This document shows, piece after piece, positions 49,008-62,478 of a stretch of 64,000 nucleotides of DNA. Under the pieces are notes generated by a model. It worked only from the letters and a program-made list of their open reading frames with translations. It was not told where the DNA came from and did not search any database. Both the position numbers and the translations under genes were made by a program. This stretch comes from Neckera pumila (lineage: Eukaryota; Streptophyta; Bryopsida; Hypnales; Neckeraceae), in contig OZ018416.1 in the NCBI GenBank assembly GCA_963969595.1, positions 23,390,065 through 23,454,064 on the forward strand, written 5' to 3'. Position 1 is the stretch's first letter. Each line of letters begins with the position of its first letter.

Positions 49008-51398
49008 TCACGAACTCTTCAAACCTGTTAGCGCTTCCTTCGTTGCGGCTGCAACCACCGCGTCGGATGCATTCGGTAAATAGTAGTACTTCCCTTGTGC
49101 CACTCGAGCAATTTCTTTGGCGAATCCCGTAGAGACGAACTTGTTCTCTGTATCTATAACCAGCAATGACATGCCCGCCTTATAAATCTTGCCCGCCACG
49201 TCCAGTATCTCGTCCTTGAGATCTGCTTGCGTGGGCCTCAAAGCGTCAGGCTTGTTGGCCTCCTCGTCTCCCGTCGATTTCTTCAGGGAAACGTTGGCTC
49301 TCCCATCAGTGATAGCCACAATCATAATTCGCCCTACATCCCCGCTCTTCTCGGCGTTCAAGCCAACCCTCACAGCGGTCGTCAATCCGTGAGCCAGTGG
49401 AGACCCACCACCACAAGGTAGCCTGTCCAGACGATTCCTAGCCATGGCAATTGATCGAGAAGGAGGTAGCAGAACCTCAGCCTCGTTTCCGCGGAAGGGA
49501 ATGATGGAGACTTGGTCTCTGCTAGTGTAGCTGTCGGCCAAGAGCTGCATCGCAGCACCTTTCGCATTGTTCATCCTGTTCAAGGCCATGCTGCCACTGG
49601 CATCGACCACGAAAATCACCAACGCACCAGCTTTACGGGCCATTCGTTTGGACCTCATGTCCCCTTGCTCCACAAACACTTTCCGATCCTCCCCCGCTTC
49701 TAAAGCCTTTCGCCGCCGCAGCTTCTGATAAGGTGCGGCCGCACGCAATGTCGCATCTACAGCCAGTCTCCGGACTTGCCCCTTGGGGATCATGGGTTTA
49801 ATATAACGACCCCGATCCTCAGAAAAAATCACATTCTTAGCACGCCCTGCCTTGCCGCGCCTTCGATTCATCTGCTGCGCAAAAAACAAGAGCTGAGGAT
49901 CCACAAGGCCACCTTCAGCATCAAAAATAAATTCCTCCGGCACTTCGTTCTCCTGCTCTTCCTTCTCCTCTTCATCCTCCTTCTCCTCTTCATCCTCTTT
50001 CTCGTCCTCCTTTTCGTCATTGTTCTGTGGTGGCGGGGGTGGAGGTGGAGGAGGCGGCGGCCCTTGGTCTGGAGGCATGTCCATAATCACAGAACGTGGA
50101 AGGATAACCAATTCCACTGCTTTCTTCAGATCATCCACTCCAACCCTGTCCCGCCCTTCCAAAGCCGCCAGTGCCTTGGCCACTCGAACCGCTGCAAGCT
50201 CCGCCCTATGGCCCTGACATCCGCCTCGAATCGCCTCCATGACAATGTACTTCACCTGCTCTTTGCTGATACTCACATCCTTCAACCATTCCCGAGCGAG
50301 CGTTACAGTCGTCTTCGCCACTTCGGTAGCTTCCGCCGAGTCCCCCATCACCTTGGCCGCGACATTCTGAAAATCCGTCGCAATCTCCACGGCGCTCACT
50401 CGATCCTCGAACGACAAGGGCATATCCGCGGTCAGGTTGATCGCGACACGGTCGAGAAGGTGAGCGCGTACCTCGCCTTCCTCCGGGTTCCAGGTCGCAA
50501 TCAGCAAGGGCCGGCAAGGATGCTTGAAACTCACGCCCTCTCGCTCCACAATGTTCACCCCCTCTGTCAACACGTTGAGCAGAAGGTTACTGATCCCGTC
50601 ATCGAGAAGGTTGAGCTCGTCCACATAGAGCACGCCTCGATGGCACTCCGCGAGCAACCCCGGCTGGTACACCGTTGTGCCGGTGCGCATGGACTCCTCC
50701 ACATCCACAGAGCCGATGAGGCGGTCCTCCGTGACTCCGAGCGGAATTTGGATAAACGGCGCCTTGATGATCTCCGTCATCACGCTCCCGTCGCCGTTGT
50801 ATTGAACTTGGTCCGCCAACCCTTCCTCCCAATCTTCTGGCTTATTGGGGTCCGCATTGCAAACAGACCCGGCCACCACTTCCAGCGGCGGCAGAATGGC
50901 ATGCAATCCGCGCGCCATGACCGTCTTGGCCGTGCCTCGCCGCCCGGCGATGGCAATTCCGCCGATGGACTGGTCCACGGCGCCCAGCAGCAAGGCCGAC
51001 TTGATAGCGTCTTGGCCCACCACGGACGCCAAAGGGAAGAACTGGCGCCCGAAGACGAGCTGCAGTGGCTGCTGCTGCTGCTGCTGCCGCCTCTCGTCCA
51101 CGCGAGCCCCGCCATTACTGCTGCTGCCGGCCATATCCAAAGTGGCCGCGGCCTGGCAGTGCAAGGACCAGGGTGACCTCCTGGGGAGATGATGCCCGTC
51201 ACTGAACCTCTCGACAATTGGAGCTCCAGAGAGAAACTGCCTGCTCCCCCCGGTGAACGAGTAAGCTGCCCGAGATGAGAGGCTTCGCAATGCAACGGAA
51301 CCATCAGCATGGGAAACCCCAGCAGCAGCAGCGCCAGCCGGGGCTGCTGCTGCCATGGCCATGGCCAGCTGAAGGGACGCCATAGCTGTGCTGCCCAA
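49008..51398 (-). CDS. CHLD: Magnesium-chelatase subunit ChlD, intronless, full length
   Basis: This is the D subunit of the three-part magnesium chelatase (ChlI, ChlD, ChlH) that inserts Mg into protoporphyrin IX, the first step of chlorophyll synthesis in the chloroplast. A single open frame of 796 codons encodes, in order, an Ala/Ser-rich transit peptide (about 1-90), an AAA+ domain with the ChlD-type P-loop GRRGTAKT near residue 150, and a Pro run at about 444-455. An Asp/Glu/Lys linker follows to about 490, then a C-terminal von Willebrand A domain with the metal site DASGSM near residue 600 and [10 protein letters not shown]. Length matches plant ChlD. Plant CHLD genes that I know have many introns, so a single exon is unusual. 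The frame is intact and the coding sequence is far GC-richer than its surroundings. An in-frame ATG at codon 6 is an alternative start. Confidence 0.95.
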   Translation of the reverse strand: MGSTAMASLQLAMAMAAAAPAGAAAAGVSHADGSVALRSLSSRAAYSFTGGSRQFLSGAPIVERFSDGHHLPRRSPWSLHCQAAATLDMAGSSSNGGARVDERRQQQQQQPLQLVFGRQFFPLASVVGQDAIKSALLLGAVDQSIGGIAIAGRRGTAKTVMARGLHAILPPLEVVAGSVCNADPNKPEDWEEGLADQVQYNGDGSVMTEIIKAPFIQIPLGVTEDRLIGSVDVEESMRTGTTVYQPGLLAECHRGVLYVDELNLLDDGISNLLLNVLTEGVNIVEREGVSFKHPCRPLLIATWNPEEGEVRAHLLDRVAINLTADMPLSFEDRVSAVEIATDFQNVAAKVMGDSAEATEVAKTTVTLAREWLKDVSISKEQVKYIVMEAIRGGCQGHRAELAAVRVAKALAALEGRDRVGVDDLKKAVELVILPRSVIMDMPPDQGPPPPPPPPPPPQNNDEKEDEKEDEEEKEDEEEKEEQENEVPEEFIFDAEGGLVDPQLLFFAQQMNRRRGKAGRAKNVIFSEDRGRYIKPMIPKGQVRRLAVDATLRAAAPYQKLRRRKALEAGEDRKVFVEQGDMRSKRMARKAGALVIFVVDASGSMALNRMNNAKGAAMQLLADSYTSRDQVSIIPFRGNEAEVLLPPSRSIAMARNRLDRLPCGGGSPLAHGLTTAVRVGLNAEKSGDVGRIMIVAITDGRANVSLKKSTGDEEANKPDALRPTQADLKDEILDVAGKIYKAGMSLLVIDTENKFVSTGFAKEIARVAQGKYYYLPNASDAVVAAATKEALTGLKSS

Positions 51399-51534
51399 CC
51401 TCCCAACGAGACCTTCCTTGAGGCTTGCTGCTACGGCCTTGGGAGTTCCGGAGGTGAGCCGATGGGCTCACGCACGGGACAACCACGACGAGGCCCCGTC
51501 GTCGTGGACTTCCATCCGCTGATGGATAAGGTAC
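51399..51534 (-). promoter_or_regulatory. CHLD: Remaining CHLD 5' leader next to a large insertion
   Basis: Only about 136 bp of GC-rich sequence separate the CHLD start codon from the end of the large inverted-repeat element beginning at 51,537. Promoter sequence must therefore lie within the element, or the gene must be transcribed from beyond it. The leader is probably 5' UTR. No TATA box recognised. Confidence 0.4.
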
Positions 51535-54479
51535 TACATCGGGAAAATAAAAACAATTGCAACAATACTGTAACAGTGAGGTGGCAATTACTTTTGTATG
51601 CAATAAAAAACAAAATTGTTTCAAATGCATTACAGTGTACCAAAAAGAGGCAAACAATCCTGTGCTGAAATAGTCTCCCTGCCGCCAATAAACGCGGACC
51701 GTTTGATTTCCTTGTGGGGAAATAAAACCACTTGCAGTACTGTTGATCTGATTTTACAGAATCGCCACAATCGATCGATTGTATTCGAAAAAATGTGTCA
51801 AGCTTGGAACAACCATCGATGTAGCCGTCAATGGGAAAAAAATGAACCATTGATGAAGTCGTTGATGAACCATTGCTGAAAGATAGGATTTGACGCTCCG
51901 TTTCTGTAGTCTCCACTTGAGTTTTGGCTACCTCCATGTGCTACTGATCTTCACGAGCACGAGTTCGGGTGAGAATTGCGTGGCAAATTTCATTGCTTCG
52001 TTGTGGCTCCTGATAGTCTTGGCTTGCTTGCAGCATCATTGGAGTTTGGGTGGAGCTTGGTTGCAGGTTCATTGGAGCTTGGTTAGAGCGTTGTTTTCAT
52101 TTGTGAGGTATGTCGCGATTGAAATTTTGTCGCGGTAGTTCTCGTCTGCTAGAACTTGTGAATTTCTTTGTAAGAAATCCTTGGAAGAATTCAAGTGGAG
52201 TCTGTGGAGTTTGAGGCAAAGTCAAGTGGAGAATTTTGTATGCTGTAGTTTGTGTTCTTGAATACTTTAAAGATTGGTTTTGTTGAGTTCTGATGTTGGT
52301 TCATCGCTTTGTTTTATGTGGTGCTCTTTTGAATTCCTGCTCTATTTTGCTTGATGGTTGTTCTAGGAAATTGATGCTTGAAGGTCATAACACATCAAGA
52401 AACATGTTTGTCATTCTATTTGCATAGTTTAAGTTTAGGGTTTGCTGCTTTTGCTTGAAACTCAATGCAGAGATCATCTGTGGATGAACACTATAACCAG
52501 CAAGCATGTTATCGTTCAAAATATCAAGTCTACTTCACTTGTCTCAGTCCAAATTCATAATTGTTGGTGAAGCACATATTGTTTGTAATGTCATTTGTCA
52601 ATTTTTCAGCCTTAATCTTCTTTGTCCAAATTTGTACTTTTGTGTAACTAAGGATTAACAAGAGGAGAAGCTCATACAAAGTGAATTACAAGTTAGGAAT
52701 GCCTTTGGTTGTTTTGAGTTTCTTCATTGTACTTTTCTCTACTTGTCATCTATTATGAGGTAATGGTTCATGCTGTGAAATGCTTTGGGCTAATTGAGCA
52801 AACGCTGCTTCAAGTATTTTGAAAATTTTAATTCATTGAAAAGCTATAGATTTTGATTTTATTTGTGAAAAGAATACAAGTTGTAACTTCATCTTTTGCT
52901 AGTGGCTATATGTATTTCCGAAATATTTCTCTCTTCATGTGTGTTCAATTTCAGGAATTACAAACTAGGACAAAGAAGGAGCAAAAGGTGCCGGCATTGG
53001 CATTGAAGATGATGAGATTAGGATTGAGGGTTCCGGCATGGTCTTGTGTTCATATTTGATTATGGGAGATGTAAAGATTTTAGCATGCAAATTAGTATAC
53101 AAAAGCTCATGGTTTCGGGTAATGGAAACTTTGAACTTCTTTTCAAAACAAACAAACCACATGTACCTCTTAAAATTTTGAATGTAAAAGTTAAACAACC
53201 AATTGAAAAATAACTTGTGTTCCCCTTCTAAAATTTGTGAAAAAGCTTAACAACAAATGGGGTAATGCCACGTGTACCCCTTTTGAAAATGATTTGTGTT
53301 TTTCTTTGAAATTGACATATCCTCACAATCACAATGAACTCAAAAGAGGCAATAACTGCCTACCCCCACTTCCAAAATCGTTTCAAATGCATTACAATAT
53401 TGAAACATTAACGTTTGTTGCACTGTTGTCCTATAGCTAACTTTTTCAATATTGTTTCATTTTTGACTTATTATTGTTTTAAATTTCTTTTTGGTTCTGA
53501 ATTGCAATTGAAACAATTTGCAAACATTACTGTTGCAAAATTGCAACAATTCTTGAATGATTCCACTCTGTTGCAGTACTATTGCTATTTCTTTTGTTGT
53601 TATATATTGTTATATTGTTGTAAAATTGTAGTTGTATAAAAATTGAACTAAAAGAAATGCACTTTCAATATTATTATTTTGATTCAATCCAACTAGAGAT
53701 TGTATTATTTTAATTTTAATTTTAAAATCACTATTGCATCATTCTTGAACTATTTCAAGACTACAATTATATTGCCACAAATCCAAATGTTCAAATATAC
53801 TAAATTCATAATTTTCAATGTACCTCATACTTCTTTTTGACACCAAATAATATTTTCATCCCCCATAGACTAATTTTAGCTATGTACTTTGAATTCAAAA
53901 TCTTTTAATTTATTACGGTTGAAAAAAAGATTGATGTTTTTACATGGCTTGCCAAATTGCAATATTTGACTTATTGTATCAATGACTTTTATGATTCATT
54001 CAATGTATTAAATAAAAAATATACAATTTCAATATTTGTATTTGAATTAAAGACTTCAAAATTTTATTTTAGAATAGAAATCCAAAACTGCCCGCGAACT
54101 AAAACTCCTTATAGTATTCATTTCATTAATGAAAAATGGAATGCTTCAAAGCTTATTAGTAAAATCTTGATATATTTGAATAGAATGCATAATAATGATT
54201 TCAGTAAGTCTTTGAAATAATTAATTTTAATATTTTGTAAAGATATTTTCAATCATGCATACATAAAAATAATATTTTTACACAATGTTGTATTACAAAA
54301 ATAGAGTAATTGTTTGCAATCATCTCTGTAATATCACTTTTTCAGCTTTTATGATTTCAAAATTCTATTGCTACTACCAAATGATTTGAAAATTTTATTC
54401 CATTGAAGCAATTTTGGATTTCACAACAATTAAGTTGTTTATGAAGTTTTTGAAATTTACAAGTTTTTCTTTTCAATTC

Positions 54480-55315
54480 ACCAAGTTTTGGAGTTGCTCT
54501 TGTTCGTAACAATTGAGTCAACTTTTGAATGCATTACAATAAATGTGTATCTTTTACAGTATTCACCATTGCATATATTTCATTCATCATTCAATAAATT
54601 TCTATTATAGACTTCAGTATGTGCTTACTTATAAACAAAATTATACAAAGATTTTAATCATTTTTATTTGAAGATTTATTGAAATTTTTGTTTTGCGTTT
54701 TATCTAATACATAAAAATTCTAATGATGAATGCGTAGCATAGCAAGCGCCAACCGCTAGTTATACTACTAAAATCACAACTACCTCTATAATATCACAAT
54801 TCAATTTTGAATAATATTATAGAAATTCAATTGCTTTTGTAATAGCCATAGGATACTTTCTACTATATATTATGTATTCTTTTCGTGGAATATTTGAAAA
54901 TCAAATGGATACTTTTAAAGAAAGTTCAAAGAAACTTTTCAGATAACAAAACTATAGATAAGTTCTATGTCTTTTTAAAATGTGATATTAAAGAATAAGG
55001 AAGCACCAACCGCTAGTGTTGCTCTACATTTTCAAATGTGAAGATTCTACTTACATTGTTTACTTGATTAATTTATTCTTATTGCAATGTTTTCATTTTT
55101 GCAAAGGTTATTTTGTAAAAATTATGATATAAATTTTTTCTTTAATTACTTTATGTTGCACTATATAAATTTTTTCAAAGAATATTGTATGAAGATGTCA
55201 ATATTTTCATTTAAAGATTATATATACTTTGCTTTTCTACATTCTATCACATGAAAAATTGATGAAAGTAATGTATTTAATGTGTAGCAAAGCAAGCGCC
55301 AATCGCTAGTTATAA
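54480..55315. repeat. Three spaced copies of an AT-rich unit ending in GCCAACCGCTAGT
   Basis: The motif 'agcaagcgccaaccgctagt', with variants, recurs at about 54,738, 54,995 and 55,288, each preceded by similar AT-rich sequence, giving a period of roughly 270 bp. The ends, with a small AGCG/CGCT hairpin and CTAGT, resemble Helitron 3' termini. That is a suggestion only. Confidence 0.45.
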
Positions 55316-57414
55316 AATAATTTTTTAATAATATAAATGGTTGGGCCTTAACTTCTCAAGGCCCAACAACTTTTGACAATGAAGGTTTTCAATGAATTGT
55401 CCTACTTTGATCTTTTTTTGCACATAATTGTATTTGAAAATTGTAATTTTAACCATACAAAAGTAAAGACTACTTTGTTTAATATGCATGGAATTAATTG
55501 TGGACATTATTGACTGTTGGATTTTTAAATTATAAAATTTTTGGATTATAAACTTTATAGAGAAGAAATGCATTTTTGGAATAAAAAAAATATAAGAAGA
55601 TGAATAGTTTTTTCTCCCCCTAAAAAAACTTGTAATAAAATCTAAGGCACATTTATTATTTTCTAATTTTAGAAAATGAAGAATAAAAAACTCTCTCAAT
55701 TTTGTACACATTACAAATAGAAAGACTGGACAGCCAAATTCACTAAACTGGATCCAACAAAAAAATTTAAAAATTTGTATATGCATCTTTTTTTGAAATT
55801 TAATAATTTATATTATAATTTTGAAATTTAATAATTCTAATTACTTTGTATTCTTGCTCACACCCGATTGAACCTTGTATTTTTTAAATTACAAAAGATA
55901 TAAATTTCAAAAGTTTTTCTCTTGATACAGTTTAATTGGGCAAACCAAAGACTAGAAATGTTTAAGAATTTTTTTTCCATCCCCACTATTCCTTTCATTG
56001 TAAGAGAATTATATGTGCTCCTTTCTTCTATAAGACTACATTATTCAAATAATTTTTTAAATACTTCTTATATGGAAATTTGAAAATCAAAAAATGTAAT
56101 ATGTATGTCAACTTGTTACTCTACAAATTTCTAGTTTATAAAATATTGAAATTTGTTTCACTCTACCAAGAATTTGCCATTGAAAATTTGAAGTGGATCC
56201 AATGCGTCTTCTTGGTCTTTGAGGGTTTGAAGCTACTCTTTGAGCTTATGTTGTGTGAAAATTTCAATGGAAAAAATTTAAAATTACATTTGTAGTGAGT
56301 TGCCCAAAATTGCTATGTTGCCTGAAAATGTTGTTCTCATCAATGTTGTATAACTTCTAAATGCCTGAGGCCTATTTTGAGCCTTTTAGAATTTGCTCTA
56401 AACTGAACAAAAAGCCAACATTTTGATAAGTTGAATCAATTTTTTTTGAATTGTAACCGTACAAAATCAAACTAGACATGTTAGTGATCACATAAAAAAA
56501 GATAACACAGCAATATTATCTACGGATTGAAAGATTATAATGTTTGATCATGAGGGCATTAAAACTATGAAAATCTTTGAACTCTCTTTTTGTATGTCAA
56601 ATCTACAAAATTTAAGACCACAAAAATATGAGGTTAAAGGGCCTAACATATATAACCCCAATCAATTTATGACTTCTCAAAATCTACTCTACAATTTTTT
56701 TAAATAAATTTCTAGTGTGATTTTTTCTCCAAGATCGAGTGTATTTGAGCCTCATTTCCAAGAGCCCTCAACACTACAAAAAGTCAAGATTGCAATGGGT
56801 ACCTTTGCACAAAATCTTAAATAGAAAAATCACAATCATTCATTTTCAACATTGGATTTTTGATGCTAAAATTAGACTTTAAAAAGAATCTTTCAAAAAT
56901 GTAAACTACTAAAAATAGCAATTTGGTAAGGTTTCATTTAACTTCAAAGTTTCTTCAACACCACATTTGGGTGCCTTGGGCATTTAGGGATTAATTGCAC
57001 ATTGATAAAAACTTTGCAATTGATTGAAAAAACCTATTGAGTAAAAGAAATTGATCAACTTTCATAGCCTTAAATTTCTTTTGTTGTTTAAATCTCAAAA
57101 TAACATATATTCATAAGGGATGCAAAAAAGATAATCTTGAATCAAATAAAGGATGCACCACTGTCAGATTCCGATCCGTCGTGGGCACCGTCAAATTCCG
57201 ATCCATTGTGGCCGTCAAGATTAGGGTGTCTTTTGAGCTGCGCGTCATCTCTGTCTCTTCCGGCACCTCTTTTTCTTCTTCGCCAGCTTGCCGCTCTGTC
57301 GTTACTGGCGTCCTTCAGGTACATTTTTTGAACATTCTCCTCCCAAATCCTTGTCTGATCACTACGGTTATGAGGCTTGTGCACATTTGGAACGCTTGTG
57401 ATAGTATGCAGAGT

Positions 57415-57550
57415 TGTTTTGTAGCTGCACACTGATTCTTAGGTTTTGTTTTTTCTTGTGTTGTTGTAGCTGCACTTTTTGTTCTTAGGGTTTGTTTTTT
57501 TCTTGTGTTGTTGTAGCTGCGCTTTTTATCCTTAGGGTTTGTTTTTATTT
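57415..57550 (+). repeat. Tandem repeat, about 50 bp, three copies
   Basis: Units of the form 'gtagctgc' + 'ttcttagggtttgtttt' + 'ttcttgtgttgtt' occur three times in a row with few differences. No coding role seen. Confidence 0.8.
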
Positions 57551-57875
57551 CATTATTATAAGAAATGTTGCAAGTGAACTTTGTCAATGGTTTTAATGTA
57601 ATCTCAGATGACTAATATTTGAATGTTGCAAAACAACTTTTTTGATGCCAAAGTTTTGGATTTTAGGGTTTGCAACTTTGACTTGAATGACATGTCTGCA
57701 GTAGCATTCAAAGATGTTGTCTTGAACATTTTTGGTTCAAATTCTATATGGGTGAGTGAGCAATTCTATTTATTGTCATGTGGGTATCTTGGTCCTGAGT
57801 TATTGTGCACATGTGGGTGTCTTGGTCAGATGGAATTCCTACCCAAATGGTACTTGCTCTTAGGAAACTCTTTAA

Positions 57876-58612
57876 TCCCTAAAGGACCAAACACCGTTTT
57901 TTGGCAACATAGCAATTTTGGGCAGCTCACTACGAATGGAGTTTTCATTTTTATTTTTTGAAAATTTCACAAAACATGTGCCCAAGGAGTACCTTTAAGG
58001 TCCAGCAATTTTTATAACTTTTGATTGCACGATTAAAAGTTATTGCATGATATGTGGTTTTTGTTACTCGGCGGGTAGCCCGAGCAGCTCAAAAAAATTC
58101 TTTAAAAATCACTTTTTTGAAAAATAAAAAGTTGGAAGTGGTTATAGAGAAATACTTAAAAGTGGAAAAACTTGAATTACTCCATTTTGTTTAATGAGGT
58201 GAGAATTATTAGGAATTCCAATTTGTAGGTAGATATGGAGTCTCTGGATTCCAAACCTATCCACAAATTGGAATATCTAATAACTCTCACCTCATTATTA
58301 AATGGGGTGATTCAAACTTTTCCACTCTTAAATATTTCTGTAGAACCACTTCCAACTTTTCACTTTTCAAAAAAGTGATTTTTAAAGAAGTTTTTTGAGC
58401 TACTCGGGTTGCCTGCTAAGTAACGAAAACCACATATCACGCAATAACTTTTTAACCGTGTAATCAAAAGTTATAAAAATTGTTGGACCTTAAAGCTACT
58501 CCTTGGACACATGTTTTGTAAAATTTTAAAAAAATAAAAATAAAAACTCTGTTTGTAATGAGCTGCCCAAAATTGCTATATTGCCAAAAAACGGTGTTTG
58601 GTCTTTTAGGGA
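57876..58612. mobile_element. TTAA-flanked foldback element, copy 4
   Basis: TTAA lies at 57,872-57,875 and 58,613-58,616. Both ends are TCCCTAAAGGACCAAACACC-like, and the arms of about 340 bp are nearly complementary throughout, meeting around 58,240. The end sequences and the GGGCAGCTCACTACGA block match one end of the copy at 11,258. This copy therefore looks like two left halves joined head to head. Confidence 0.8.
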
Positions 58613-59820
58613 TTAATTACTAAACCCTACCATGAATCTTTCCTTGAATTGAATGGGTTATTTTTGGTTTGGAGTTGAATAAGTTTCTAATGATCAAACT
58701 TTGGTTGCGTTTGTTGCTTTCCAATGTAGATGATCTTCTGCTTTGGGGTATGTAACTTTTTGATCCTTTTGGCTCATATAATTTTGGTTGGATGATGATC
58801 AATTTTTCTGATAGTATTGATTGCAAATATTACAGATTCAAACATCTTATAATATAGTCTCGTTTACTACGTTTATTCAATATGTTTGCTGGGATTTCAA
58901 AGCTTTAGTAGCCGCTACCAACACTGATGATGTGCTAGTTTTGGCAAGGTATTATTGCAAGATTGTTTGTACAGAGTTCACTTAAGTATGCTTCAATTTG
59001 GATTAGTCTCTAGATTAATTGGTATGTTCTCAATATTTCCTAATATAGTGTCTCTTGAGACAGTGTCTCTTGAAACAAGTAAGTCAAAATTTTAATATTC
59101 TTTGGTACTTTGTTTGCAGGAAGTTGGTGTCTTTGTTACGGGTTGAGTTGCTTTTGTTTTGTTCAACTTTGAATAGGTGGAAGTAAGGGTGTTGAGGGTG
59201 TTAGGATTTAGAGTAGAAATCTATGTAGATGGAACATTATATACTTTTGTAAACTATAATTGATTAGCTCAAGTAGTACTTGCTAGTAATATTGTGATAG
59301 ATTTTGAAATACTAAAATGTAGTTCGTATATACTGTATATGTAGATCCATTATAAATTTTCCAGCTTTGAATAAAGCAATATGTTCTTGGTTTGTACATT
59401 TACAACTACTTGCAATATATTACAATTGGACATTTCAAATGGACAAATCTAGCCCTGTTGTGTATATAAATTTTTTTGAATCTACAACTGCAAGACATTT
59501 GGAGCTGTCAAAATGTACACATTTGGTACATTTATTTAATTTATTATAAACAATACAAATGTAATTTCAAAGTGTTAATTGCAACAATTCAATATCAAAT
59601 ATGAAAAAATACAATATTATATATTGCAATTGTACTATTATTAATATTGCAATTGTATTGTTATTGTATATTTTTAATACTCTATCAATATTGTACATTT
59701 TAATTGTAAACAATATATATTGTTTTAGTTTGTATTAATATTAGACTGTTAAGCAAATTTATTAATATTGCAACAATATGGTCGCAATACTGTTGCAGTT
59801 GTCATTTTTTTCCCGATGTA

Positions 59821-62478
59821 CAACGGACAACGGACGGCACACGCACACTCCCTTCGTCAGTCAGTGGCACTTTAGTCGTTTTTTCATCCAGTTTTGTTTT
59901 ATTTTGGGAAGTTCAAGAGGGACGGACGTGTCTAAAGTAGTATAGTGTTGGAAGCGTTTCGCAGAGGCCGTTTTGATCTCCATTTTGCCCCTGGGGAAAA
60001 TGCAAGAACATTTTATTTGCAATGCATGAATTTTTTTGTAAATTCTGAGTTCATATATGCAATCAGAGGACCCAAATTAGCTAGGAGAGGTGATATCAAT
60101 TGAACAAAGACTCCACAAAATAGGGGGTCTTTTTTTACATTCACTCTGGTCTTTACCTCCGCAAAATGCTCCCAATACTACTTTAGATACGACACCTCCA
60201 CTTTTGTCCAAATGAAGATTGCTTTCTTGCACCCCTGCTGCGATCGACAACCGCCACTCTTCCCATTGTATACTTCCCATCTCTACCAAATGAAATTTTA
60301 GAAAATGCCTTATTTGCAAAAGATGAAGGAGACAAAGAAGCTAGATTAGTCTCGTGCACATGCACCTTTGGAGCCATCCGGAGCCGCTTCGTTGGATGAA
60401 ACTTATTCGTAGGAGCTGCTCCGGGCAGCTTCGCTCAAACCTTCCAAAAACAAGGAGCTCCTTCTAGCCGCGCCCGATGCTAAGGACGACAGTTAAGAAC
60501 CCAAGTAACTACAGACGGACATCAAGTAACTATGGACAGTTAAGTAACCCAAGTAACAACGGACGCCTCTACTCAAAAACGTGTCGTTGTTTTATTTGTT
60601 GATCTCATTTATAGCCAGCAAATAGGAAAAGAATATGTACCAGAGTGAAAAAGTTCTAAATGCCTTTGAAATATATTGGACTACATGTTTTTATTTATTT
60701 TGCAATTTATTTTTCTAACACCCAATTCAATCATGCTCTCCGGGATTCATTTCATCTGTATGTATCTATTGTCGCCCTTCTTCTAATTGCAATTTGTATT
60801 GAATATTAGTGGATTCAAATATTAGACACATGTAGGTAAAGGGCACAATTGGGAAAGGGATCATAATGCCTATTCTCATATGCTTATCCTCACATACTTA
60901 GTCCCATTTGCTTATTCTTACATGTCAGATTAATTGAATGGATTTGGTCCTTTGAAAAAAAATGAACTAATTATTGGTGCAGTTTCTTCAAACCACATTC
61001 AATATAAACTTTCGTGTGTCACTTCTTTTGTTTAAAGTTTTTGGAGCCTTTGTGATATATTAATGTATTGTTTTGTTGTGAATACTTAGCTCTAATTTAC
61101 CAAAGTTGCACTACTTAAATCTTTGTAAGTTGGAAATATTATTTGATTGTACCAATCTTCAAATATAATGGTAATGGCACAAGTTAGAATTTTGTGCCCT
61201 CAATCATAAAAGTTGTACCTAAATGTCATTGAACTAATACTTTCCAATCACTTAAACAATGTATACTACATTTGTATTGTACCAAAATTTTGTAATTTAC
61301 ATTGTTTTTCTAAAAAGTAAGTTGTACACTATATTAAGCAACAATGATAGAGTTTAAAATATACAAATAGTTTTTTTCCCACATTCAATAAATCTGTAAT
61401 CTAAGTCAATATTCCTTATAGTCAACAAATTCTGTATAGAAATTGGTATTTGATTCACAAATCTTGTTGCTCAAATCCTTCAAGTATTTAATCCTAAGAA
61501 GATTCAACATTCAAATTCAAAACAACAAATAAAGGTAGACCAACGTTCCAATTATACAGAAATGAACTTTTTCATCCATCAATAATTTTGAAGATTTTAT
61601 TACTAATTCTTCAACATTAATTTGGCATACAAATTTTTTAGGTTTTGCTTAGCAAATATTTTGTAATTCAAAGAGGACTGGTAGGTCTAGCTTCAAAAAA
61701 AAATGTTCTAAATTTGGAAATCTTCAAAAAAATTACTTCAATAAAAACATAAAATAAACACATTCATTTTTGAAGATATGTAATTGTATCAATATGATGT
61801 ATAGATCATATTTCACAACTATTGTTTGAAAGTCATCATTCAATTATTAAGTTGCATTTTAGAAAACATCTTCACAATTTTGGATATACAAACTGCCCCT
61901 TGGTCTTGAAGGCGTTAATGTTATATTGTACTTCATTATATTTTATGTATTGCAAATTGATTATGGTTACTACATATGTCCAGCATTTCAAACCAAAAAG
62001 ACTATGAGGTCATCGTCCACAAGCAATACTTTCAGTCATTACATGGATTGTAAATATTTTGAAAAGCTTAGTACTAAAGTTATATGAAATAGGCGAAGTA
62101 CATCTATGTATTTTGAAAAATCAATTTGTACTTGATACTCAGCAATGGAACAAGCTTGGTTTCTCATTGTTTTAAAGCTTTTGCAAAATGTTGGTACTAG
62201 ATTCATGATAAATAAATTAAAAATTAAAAGGCAAGCCTTAGAGCTTTAGGGATTGAATTCCATAAATTATATGACTCTCCAGTATTTTTGTCACTAATGA
62301 ATTTTTGGTATCTAAAATAAAGGCAAAGATAGAAACTATAAGACAAAAAAAAACACTCCTTAAAATAAAGAAACAATACAATTACAAAGATTGTGAATAC
62401 GTATATGAAAAATATTTGTAAAACTGTAGATATATTATAAATATATATAAAAAAGTATCTACATAAAAAATTTGTTAG
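59821..62478. other. AT-rich region without a recognised gene
   Basis: The first 150 bp (GGACAACGGAC direct repeat, GC-richer) could be the former CHLD promoter region displaced by the large element. An 80-codon minus-strand frame at 60,077-60,319 and GC-richer sequence to 60,560 match nothing I know. Near 60,500-60,565 'aagtaac' and 'acggac' words repeat. From 60,570 on the sequence is plain AT-rich DNA. Confidence 0.4.

Larger units (their letters stand above)
51537..59818. mobile_element. Large 8.3-kb element with about 40-bp terminal inverted repeats
   Basis: The left end CATCGGGAAAATAAAAACAA continues 'ttgcaacaatactgtaacag'. The complement of the right end, CATCGGGAAAAAAATGACAA, continues 'ctgcaacagtattgcgacc'. 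TA flanks both ends (51,535-51,536; 59,819-59,820). Subterminal DNA on both sides is rich in TTGCAA, 'acaatattg' and 'catttgaaac'-type words. The interior is AT-rich. A GC-richer block at 57,140-57,325 ends in a splice donor-like site, but I recognise no transposase. The alternative is a chance pairing of two related short elements' ends; interior subterminal similarity argues against that. Confidence 0.55.

Noticed and set aside
49776..51176. 466-codon open frame on the plus strand opposite CHLD
   Set aside because: It is the mirror of the GC-rich CHLD coding sequence, has a composition rich in His, Arg and Leu with no recognisable domain, and is explained by codon bias of the real gene.
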